Of a stretch of DNA of 5,042 bases, positions 1-4,202 are shown in pieces. The stretch's first letter is position 1. Every line of letters starts with the position of its first letter. The position numbers and the translations under genes were made by a program. This DNA comes from an uncultured Myxococcales bacterium (lineage in GTDB: Bacteria > Myxococcota > UBA727 > VGSZ01): the NCBI GenBank assembly GCA_903952805.1, contig CAJBHN010000640.1, forward strand, positions 1-5,042, given 5' to 3'. Below the pieces are notes generated by a model, which ran no database searches, was not told the DNA's origin, and saw only the letters and a list, made by a program, of their open reading frames with translations.

Positions 1-268
1 CGTCGTCAGGGTCGGCGGGGGCGCCGTCGACGACGACGCCAGCCTTTTCCAGCCAGGCAACCAACACGGGGGCATGCTCCCGCCCCACCACGGGCACCCG
101 GGGCGCCTCGGACTTGTCCCTCGCATCCGAGATGACGACGAACATGAGCACAAGGGCCAGCGGTCCCAGCAGCGGCGAAAACAACGCCGTCAGCAGGCTT
201 CGGCGATCGCGGGCATTGTCGACAACCTCTTTGACAAGGACCGTCCCAAAGGCCGACCAACCACCCAT
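1..268 (-). CDS. NatB-type ABC-2 transporter permease, N-terminal part (runs off left edge)
   Basis: Reading the minus strand gives 89 codons with no stop before the window edge, so this is the N-terminus of a longer protein. Residues 11-34 contain KEVVDNARDRRSLL followed by a Phe/Pro/Leu-rich turn, the cytoplasmic entry and first membrane helix typical of NatB/ABC-2 permeases (a KE-x-RDRR-type motif just before TM1). TM1 is about residues 26-46. The next stretch, PRVPVVGREHAPVLVAWLEK (57-76), resembles the start of the family's large extracytoplasmic domain. NatB proteins pair with an ATPase (NatA) for export; NatAB of Bacillus extrudes sodium, but the substrate here cannot be told. ATG codons lie at 280, 271 and 268; I chose 268 because GGGAG sits 5 bases upstream of it. 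It lies 45 bases after the barrel-protein gene on the same strand, probably in one transcript. The family call is fairly secure, the substrate is not. Confidence 0.8.
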   Translation of the reverse strand, partial: MGGWSAFGTVLVKEVVDNARDRRSLLTALFSPLLGPLALVLMFVVISDARDKSEAPRVPVVGREHAPVLVAWLEKAGVVVDGAPADPDD

Positions 269-273
269 CATTG

Positions 274-278
274 CTCCC
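274..278 (-). promoter_or_regulatory. Ribosome binding site GGGAG of the NatB-like gene
   Basis: On the minus strand GGGAG ends 5 bases before the ATG at 268 but only 2 bases before the ATG at 271, and it overlaps the ATG at 280. This favours 268 as the start. The two alternatives would add only one or four residues. Confidence 0.5.
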
Positions 279-313
279 ATCGACGTCGACCAGCGTGACT
301 CAGCGCCGATGTG

Positions 314-853
314 TCAGAGTCGCCACGTCACCCCGAGCAAGACCTCGGTGGTCCACTCCGGCGCCAACAGCGGGACGGCAAGCAGCGACCCCTCGGAGCC
401 AATCTCGACCCCACCTGCAAGGTCGCGCATGACGAAGTAGTCGACGCCGCCGCCAAGACGGGCGCCGACGTTCCAGTGGACGTCACCGTACCCGAGGGGC
501 CCTCCCAGCGCCGTCGTCAGCTGACCCATCACAAACGGAATGAACGGCGCATCCAGCGCCAGCACCCGATATTTGGCGCCCACGCCAACGTTGGTGTCGA
601 CGAAGCCCGGCGCCAGGGTGGGCCGCAGCGACGTTGCCAGACTCCATTCGCCGTCGAAGGACCAGTCGAGGTCGACGCCCATGATCATGCCCGCTGGTGG
701 CGTGGCCTTGGTGGCCACGTTGAGGCGGGCGACGTTGACGCCAGCGCCGGTGACGCCGCGAATCAGAAAGTCGCCAGGACGGACAGTGTAGGCCGATGCC
801 GACGTTGCCCCCAAAGCCACGACGACGGCGACAACAATCGCAGCACCCTTCAC
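314..853 (-). CDS. Small outer-membrane beta-barrel protein with signal peptide
   Basis: The gene encodes 179 residues from a GTG start. Residues 1-21 form a Sec signal peptide: a Lys at position 2, a hydrophobic core (AAIVVAVVVALG) and an ASA|YT signal-peptidase I site after residue 21. The mature part alternates hydrophobic and polar residues with Gly and aromatic residues in short strands (for example MIMGVDLDWSF, VGVGAKYRVLAL, WNVGARLGGGVDYFV). It ends in a strand, TEVLLGVTWRL, as in 8-stranded barrels of the OmpW/OmpA-like porin superfamily. The terminal Leu is acceptable but less usual than Phe. It is probably an outer-membrane structural or channel protein; no ligand can be inferred. 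The start overlaps the eno stop (GTGA), and AAGGGGG at 861-867, inside the last eno codons, serves as Shine-Dalgarno, so translation is probably coupled to eno. A lipoprotein is unlikely because there is no Cys at the cleavage site. Confidence 0.8.
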   Translation of the reverse strand: MKGAAIVVAVVVALGATSASAYTVRPGDFLIRGVTGAGVNVARLNVATKATPPAGMIMGVDLDWSFDGEWSLATSLRPTLAPGFVDTNVGVGAKYRVLALDAPFIPFVMGQLTTALGGPLGYGDVHWNVGARLGGGVDYFVMRDLAGGVEIGSEGSLLAVPLLAPEWTTEVLLGVTWRL

Positions 854-2142
854 AGCCCGCCCCCCTTCTTGGCCAGGGCGGCGCCACCGAGGTAGCGAGC
901 GGCCGTCCCCAAATCTTCCTCGATGCGCAGCAATCGATTGTACTTGGCCACGCGATCGCTGCGGGACAGGGAACCGGTCTTGATTTGACCCGTGCCGCAG
1001 GCCACCGCGAGGTCGGCGATGGTCGTGTCGGCGGTTTCACCTGACCGGTGGGACGCGATGCTGCGCCAGCCGGCCCGATGGGCCATGTCGATGGCGTCCA
1101 GGGTCTCGGTCAGCGTGCCGATCTGGTTCAACTTGATGAGGATCGAGTTCGCCGACGACGTGGCGATGCCCTTCTCGAGGAGCTTGGGGTTGGTGACGAA
1201 GAAGTCGTCGCCGACCACCTGGGTCAGGTGCCCAAACAGCTTGGTAAACGTCGCCCAGCCGGCCCAGTCGTTCTCGTCGAGGGGATCCTCGATGGACACG
1301 ATGGGATACTTCTTGAGCATGTCGCCCCAGAAGGCCGTCATGGCGGCGGTGTCGATGTCCTTGCCGTCAAACGAGTAGGTCTTCTTGCCCTTGTCGTAAA
1401 ACGACGACGCTGCAGCATCGACAGCCAGCGCAATGTCCTTGCCGGGCGTGTAGCCGGCGGCGGTGATGGCCTCCATCAGCGTCGAGAACGCGGCTTCGTT
1501 GTTGGCGAGGTTGGGAGCGAAGCCGCCCTCATCGCCGACCCCGGTGGAGGCGCCCTTGTTCTTCAGGATTTTCTTCAGCGCGTGGAAGGTCTCTGCGCCC
1601 ATGCGCAAGGCCTCCTTGAAGGTCGGCGCGCCCACGGGGACGATCATGAATTCCTGGATATCCAGCGAGTTGTCGGCGTGGGAGCCGCCATTGATGACGT
1701 TCATCAGCGGCGTCGGCAGCACGCGAGCCGACAGTCCACCGATGTGCCGATACAGCGGCACGCCGTGGGCGTCAGCGGCGGCCTTGGCGGCGGCGACGGA
1801 GACGCCAAGGATGGCATTGGCCCCCAGCTTGCCTTTGTTGGCAGTGCCGTCGAGGCTGATCATGGCCTGGTCGAGGCCGACCTGGTCGTCGGCGTCGAAG
1901 CCGGCGAGTTCGGGGGCAATGAGTTCGTTGACGTTTTGCACCGCCTTCTGGACGCCCTTGCCAAGGTAGCGGGCCTTGTCGCCGTCGCGCAGCTCAAGAG
2001 CTTCATGCTCGCCCGTCGACGCACCCGACGGTACGGCGAAGCGGCCCTCGGCGCCGCTGTCGAGGACGACGTCAACCTCGACGGTGGGATTGCCGCGCGA
2101 GTCGAGAATCTCTCTGGCCTGGATATGGACGATGGCGGTCAT
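850..2142 (-). CDS. eno: Enolase (phosphopyruvate hydratase)
   Basis: This 430-residue protein is the usual length of bacterial enolase. It catalyses reversible dehydration of 2-phosphoglycerate to phosphoenolpyruvate in glycolysis/gluconeogenesis, in the cytoplasm. The full set of family landmarks is present: SGAST loop at 39-43, catalytic His155 in NGGSHADN, E164, GDEGG with catalytic-site Glu205, Mg ligands D242, E285 (SIEDPLDE) and D312 (GDDFFVTN), the signature ILIKLNQIGTLTET at 334-347 with catalytic base Lys337, SHRSGET (364-370), and Lys388 in GQIKTGS. The ATG at 2142 is chosen because MTAIVHIQAREILDSRGNPT matches the canonical N-terminus and GGAG lies 6 bases upstream. The frame stays open further upstream, but that stretch is antisense shadow of the divergent gene. 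Minor oddity: SHRSGETAD where GETED is usual. It heads the minus-strand gene group and overlaps the barrel-protein gene by 4 bases. Confidence 0.98.
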   Translation of the reverse strand: MTAIVHIQAREILDSRGNPTVEVDVVLDSGAEGRFAVPSGASTGEHEALELRDGDKARYLGKGVQKAVQNVNELIAPELAGFDADDQVGLDQAMISLDGTANKGKLGANAILGVSVAAAKAAADAHGVPLYRHIGGLSARVLPTPLMNVINGGSHADNSLDIQEFMIVPVGAPTFKEALRMGAETFHALKKILKNKGASTGVGDEGGFAPNLANNEAAFSTLMEAITAAGYTPGKDIALAVDAAASSFYDKGKKTYSFDGKDIDTAAMTAFWGDMLKKYPIVSIEDPLDENDWAGWATFTKLFGHLTQVVGDDFFVTNPKLLEKGIATSSANSILIKLNQIGTLTETLDAIDMAHRAGWRSIASHRSGETADTTIADLAVACGTGQIKTGSLSRSDRVAKYNRLLRIEEDLGTAARYLGGAALAKKGGGL

Positions 2143-2235
2143 TCTGGGCTCCGGTCTGACGGGTTCAGGAGAGGTCGACGTCGCGACGGCGCAACAGCGC
2201 TTTCGACGACGGCGCCGCTGGCGTAGCATGTCCAC
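2143..2235. promoter_or_regulatory. Divergent intergenic region between eno and the 156-residue gene
   Basis: These 93 bases separate two divergently transcribed starts, so promoters for both directions should lie here or just inside the genes. I see no convincing -35/-10 pair and no sigma-54 match on either strand. The stretch is GC-rich with overlapping GTCGAC/GACGTC and GTCGCGAC palindromes around 2173-2188, common in such DNA and not evidence of an operator by themselves. Confidence 0.4.
2149..2152 (-). promoter_or_regulatory. Ribosome binding site GGAG of eno
   Basis: GGAG on the minus strand lies 6 bases before the ATG at 2142. It decides the enolase start against the long open extension upstream, in agreement with the conserved N-terminus. 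Confidence 0.7.
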
Positions 2236-2706
2236 ATGTTCTGGTGGAAGCCCTACGAAGCCTTGATGGAGCGAAAGCCGGTCTCGGGCGACGTCGCCAT
2301 TGTGGAACTGCTCGCCAAGGAGTTGGTTGAGTTCCTGGAGGCCTTTCCGCCGGCTGAAGACACCGTCGACTGGTCGGATCCGACCTTCGCTGCCCGCTAT
2401 CAGGGCAAGCTGGACAGCCTGCCCCGCCTCGACAGTCGCTTCATTGGCATGCTCTTCGAACTGGTGCGCCTGGACCTCGACCACGAAACCGATCGCATCG
2501 ATTGGCTGCTGCGCAACAACCACCACCGCGACGCATGTCCCACCCCGGCCCACATCGACGCGCTGATGTTGCTGTGGCCGGTGGTCATCGAGCACCTCTA
2601 CGCCCGCAAAGAGGAATGCCAGGGCATCGTCAAGCGCCAGCACCTGAAGGACCTCTGCCGGCAAACCGAAGAGCGGTTTCGGTCCCGAGCCATCAGCCGG
2701 GGATAG
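2236..2706 (+). CDS. Hypothetical protein, 156 residues, helical, unrecognised
   Basis: I do not recognise this family. An in-frame TAG at 2224-2226 makes the ATG at 2236 the first possible ATG start; no strong Shine-Dalgarno precedes it. The protein begins MFWWKPYEAL, then reads as a soluble, mostly helical acidic protein rich in Leu, Glu, Asp and Arg. There is no signal peptide and no clear membrane segment; the most hydrophobic run, ALMLLWPVVI (109-118), is too short. His and Cys residues are fairly frequent (H96, H97, C101, H106, H120, C128, H136, C141) but do not form a known metal-binding motif. Codons strongly prefer G or C at the third position and the composition is protein-like, unlike the Arg/Val/Gln-rich open frame on the opposite strand, which supports this as the real gene. 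It is divergent from eno and is followed by non-coding DNA, so it may be a single-gene transcript. Confidence 0.75.
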   Translation: MFWWKPYEALMERKPVSGDVAIVELLAKELVEFLEAFPPAEDTVDWSDPTFAARYQGKLDSLPRLDSRFIGMLFELVRLDLDHETDRIDWLLRNNHHRDACPTPAHIDALMLLWPVVIEHLYARKEECQGIVKRQHLKDLCRQTEERFRSRAISRG

Positions 2707-2710
2707 TGCC

Positions 2711-2726
2711 CGTTCCGCCTGGAACA
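2711..2726. repeat. Short inverted repeat downstream of the 156-residue gene
   Basis: GTTCC (2712-2716), spacer GCCT, then GGAAC (2721-2725) form a perfect 5-base inverted repeat beginning 5 bases after the TAG at 2704-2706. No T tract follows, so it is a poor intrinsic terminator. It also lies about 100 bases upstream of the candidate sigma-54 promoter at 2810, a normal distance for an enhancer-binding activator. The element CGTTCCnnCTGG within it recurs at 4082-4093, upstream of the second paralogue. Either role is unproven. Confidence 0.35.
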
Positions 2727-2752
2727 GCGCGGAATGGTTCAGCGACGTGACT

Positions 2753-2766
2753 GAAACCTGGTTTTC
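2753..2766. repeat. Imperfect inverted repeat upstream of first paralogue
   Basis: GAAACC (2753-2758), a single T, then GGTTTTC (2760-2766) make a near-palindrome in otherwise GC-rich DNA, about 46 bases upstream of the -24 GG of the candidate sigma-54 promoter. It could be a regulator or IHF-type bending site. The match is short and may be chance. Confidence 0.25.
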
Positions 2767-2809
2767 GACAAGACTGGCGCCCGACTGCGACGGCTGAGGC
2801 AATCGAGCC

Positions 2810-2827
2810 TTGGCATGGTCATCGCTT
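2810..2827 (+). promoter_or_regulatory. Candidate sigma-54 (-24/-12) promoter for first paralogue
   Basis: The bases TTGGCATG-GTCA-TCGCTT match the sigma-54 consensus TGGCACG-N4-TTGC, with GG at 2812-2813 and GC at 2824-2825 at exactly the required 10-base separation. Deviations are C>T at one -24 flank position and T>C just before the -12 GC. Transcription would begin near 2837, giving a leader of about 40 bases before the ATG at 2876. Sigma-54 promoters need an enhancer-binding AAA+ activator; none is encoded in the window. Support is increased because the paralogue downstream has a similar element at the same kind of position. Confidence 0.55.
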
Positions 2828-2863
2828 CATGGTCGGCACCACGCCGATTGTCGTCGAGGCAGC

Positions 2864-2869
2864 AAGGGG
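2864..2869 (+). promoter_or_regulatory. Ribosome binding site AAGGGG of first paralogue
   Basis: AAGGGG ends 6 bases before the ATG at 2876. It favours that ATG over upstream in-frame alternatives (such as the TTG at 2810), which would lie inside the candidate promoter. Confidence 0.55.
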
Positions 2870-2875
2870 TCCGTC

Positions 2876-4069
2876 ATGAATGTGAACAACAACAAGTCTC
2901 AGAACCCGATCTTCGACGCCCTCAGCCGTCTAACGGGATCGGTGGCCGCCGAGGCAGGCCGCGCGACCGGCGAACTGCGACAGCACCAGGCCGATGACAT
3001 CAACAGCATCGGCACCGCTCTCGAAACGGGTGGCTTCCTCGGTGGGGTGCTGCAGGCCTTCGACAAACTCTCTCTCGGCAATGCCGCCGGCAACCTCCTC
3101 GACGCCGCCACCGGCCCCGGCCAACTTTCACCGCAGGTCAAGGAGGGCGTAGCCGCCGCCGTCAACGTGTTCGCCGGCAACCCTGTCGCCTTGAAAGACC
3201 TGTTCGACATGGCGACGGCGCCCGCCCAACCCGGCGTTCGCCCGGCTCCCGCCAACAGCGTGCCCCCGCCCAACGTCGACCAGCTGCGCGGAAGCCAGCC
3301 GCCTGCAGCGCCATCCCGGGGCAACACCGAAGGACGAACGGGCTACGCCGACTCACCGGCGCCGCCGCGCTCGCGGCAGGAAATCACAGTCGTCGTCAAC
3401 GAGACGGCCATGCCGCTCTCTGATTTCCTGGGCGCCCTTGAAACCCTGCGCAATGACCCCACCATCAAGGCCAAAGCCCCCGACATCTATGCCGTCCTCA
3501 ACGATCCCAACGCGACGTTGCAGGACGTTGGCATGATCGTGTCGGCCGAGGCCCTGCGCTCCAATCCCGACATTCTCAACGACCCAGCCCTCGCCCCCAT
3601 CCGCGCCGAGGTGCAACAGCGCATCGACAGTGGCGTTGCGGCCCCCACTGATACCGCGCCGACAGCGGCGACGGGCCAGGGCGACTTCTCGAATTTCATG
3701 CAGCAGGCGATGGGTATCTTTGGCCAGCTGGCGGGGCCCCTGGGCATGGGCATGCAACTGCTCGGCGGCCTTCTCAGCAACCCCATCGTCGCGAACTTCA
3801 TCGCCCCCGCCCTCGTGCAGGGCTTGAATTTTCTGGTGCCGGGGCTTGGCCTGGCCCTGGGGCCCATGCTGCCCATGCTGCTGCCCCTGGCCGGGCAGGC
3901 TTTGAGCGCGGGCGGCGGCATGCTGGCCGGCGGCGCTCCCGGCGCTGGCGGCGCCCCAGGGGGCGGGTCACCCGACGCCCTGGGCGGCCTGCTCAACACG
4001 GTCGTCGGCGCCTTCGCCGGCGGCGGCGCCCCCGCCCTGCCCCTCGGCGCCATCGGCCTGGCAGGCTGA
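2876..4069 (+). CDS. Unrecognised protein, 397 residues: shared N-terminal domain, linker, hydrophobic Gly/Leu/Pro tail
   Basis: I cannot assign this to a named family. Layout: residues 1-112 form a helical domain with GGFLGGVLQAFDKLSLGN (52-69) and a TGPGQLSP turn; 113-168 are a Pro/Ala/Arg/Ser-rich, probably disordered linker; 169-252 are a second domain starting with a beta-like ITVVVN and containing PDIYAVLNDPNATLQDV (202-218), with NDP repeated at 193, 209 and 235; about 253-270 is a short Ala/Thr linker; 271-345 is a long hydrophobic stretch rich in Gly, Leu, Met and Pro, with two or three possible membrane-inserting helices; 346-397 is Gly/Ala/Pro-rich and ends in GAIGLAG. No signal peptide is present. 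The start at 2876 is set by AAGGGG and by similarity to the next gene. Residues 22-101 align without gaps with residues 18-97 of the protein at 4203 (36 of 80 identical), so the two are tandem paralogues. The hydrophobic tail suggests membrane contact or self-assembly; export by a signal-independent secretion system is speculation. Confidence 0.85.
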   Translation: MNVNNNKSQNPIFDALSRLTGSVAAEAGRATGELRQHQADDINSIGTALETGGFLGGVLQAFDKLSLGNAAGNLLDAATGPGQLSPQVKEGVAAAVNVFAGNPVALKDLFDMATAPAQPGVRPAPANSVPPPNVDQLRGSQPPAAPSRGNTEGRTGYADSPAPPRSRQEITVVVNETAMPLSDFLGALETLRNDPTIKAKAPDIYAVLNDPNATLQDVGMIVSAEALRSNPDILNDPALAPIRAEVQQRIDSGVAAPTDTAPTAATGQGDFSNFMQQAMGIFGQLAGPLGMGMQLLGGLLSNPIVANFIAPALVQGLNFLVPGLGLALGPMLPMLLPLAGQALSAGGGMLAGGAPGAGGAPGGGSPDALGGLLNTVVGAFAGGGAPALPLGAIGLAG

Positions 4070-4071
4070 TC

Positions 4072-4087
4072 GGAACGCTCGCGTTCC
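4072..4087 (+). repeat. Hairpin right after the stop of the first paralogue
   Basis: GGAACG (4072-4077), loop CTCG, CGTTCC (4082-4087) form a perfect 6-base stem two bases after the TGA. Its last two bases are also the first two bases of the larger hairpin that follows, so the two RNA structures exclude each other. It has no T tract of its own and could equally be a DNA operator about 105 bases upstream of the predicted transcription start of the next gene. Confidence 0.45.
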
Positions 4088-4122
4088 AGCTGGGCCGATG
4101 CCCACGCTGGTTGCCGTATTTT
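4086..4122 (+). terminator. Probable Rho-independent terminator of first paralogue
   Basis: CCAGCTGGGC (4086-4095), loop CGAT, then GCCCA (4100-4104), one unpaired C, and GCTGG (4106-4110) give a 10-base-pair, GC-rich stem with a single bulge. It is followed directly by TT and, after GCCG, by TATTTT. The T run is interrupted but stands out in this GC-rich DNA. It would insulate the next gene from read-through and fits that gene having its own promoter. Confidence 0.6.
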
Positions 4123-4138
4123 CATTCGTATTTTCAAT
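4115..4138 (+). repeat. AT-rich 12-base tandem repeat upstream of second paralogue
   Basis: CGTATTTTCATT (4115-4126) is followed immediately by CGTATTTTCAAT (4127-4138), two copies that differ at one base. It lies 22-45 bases upstream of the -24 GG of the candidate sigma-54 promoter, about 47-70 bases before the predicted start. This is where IHF or an alpha-CTD UP-like contact often sits at such promoters. It also overlaps the U-rich tail of the terminator, which may explain part of the T content. Confidence 0.5.
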
Positions 4139-4157
4139 CACTTGCAGACACAAATCA

Positions 4158-4174
4158 TTGGCACGCCGCTGGCT
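4158..4174 (+). promoter_or_regulatory. Candidate sigma-54 (-24/-12) promoter for second paralogue
   Basis: TTGGCACG-CCGC-TGGCT matches the consensus TGGCACG-N4-TTGC with one mismatch (G for the T before the -12 GC). GG is at 4160-4161 and GC at 4172-4173, the exact spacing required. Transcription would start near 4185, about 18 bases before the ATG at 4203 and just ahead of the Shine-Dalgarno at 4193, a natural short leader. The full TTGGCACG -24 block makes this the stronger of the two matches. Confidence 0.65.
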
Positions 4175-4192
4175 TTACTGCTGGCAACACTC

Positions 4193-4197
4193 GGAGG
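4193..4197 (+). promoter_or_regulatory. Ribosome binding site GGAGG of second paralogue
   Basis: A perfect GGAGG lies 5 bases before the ATG at 4203. It is the best Shine-Dalgarno in the window and fixes the start, suggesting efficient translation. Confidence 0.8.
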
Positions 4198-4202
4198 ACG
4201 AC

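Noticed and set aside
6..260. 84-residue minus-strand frame overlapping the permease
   Set aside because: It is in a different frame from the recognisable NatB-like sequence and consists of Gly/Arg/Cys-rich shadow translation.
311..895. 194-residue plus-strand frame opposite the barrel-protein gene
   Set aside because: Arg/His/Gln-rich low-quality protein antisense to a gene with a clear signal peptide and barrel pattern.
1048..2226. 392-residue plus-strand frame opposite eno
   Set aside because: It is entirely antisense to a certain enolase gene; its Gly/Val/Arg-rich composition is typical of a GC-rich shadow frame.
2774..2787. TGGCGCCCGACTGC as another sigma-54 promoter
   Set aside because: The GG-to-GC spacing is one base short of the required distance and the -24 block is poor.
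850..2802. 650-residue open frame that would extend enolase by 220 residues at its N-terminus
   Set aside because: The extension is the antisense shadow of the 2236-2706 gene. The canonical enolase N-terminus, GGAG site and family length all point to 2142.
2810..2875. Upstream TTG start adding 22 residues to the first paralogue
   Set aside because: It lies inside the sigma-54-type promoter, has no ribosome site, and the added residues have no counterpart in the paralogue; the ATG at 2876 has AAGGGG.
3487..4137. 216-residue minus-strand frame opposite the first paralogue
   Set aside because: Pro/Ala/Arg-rich shadow; the plus-strand gene has a ribosome site, promoter and homologous neighbour.
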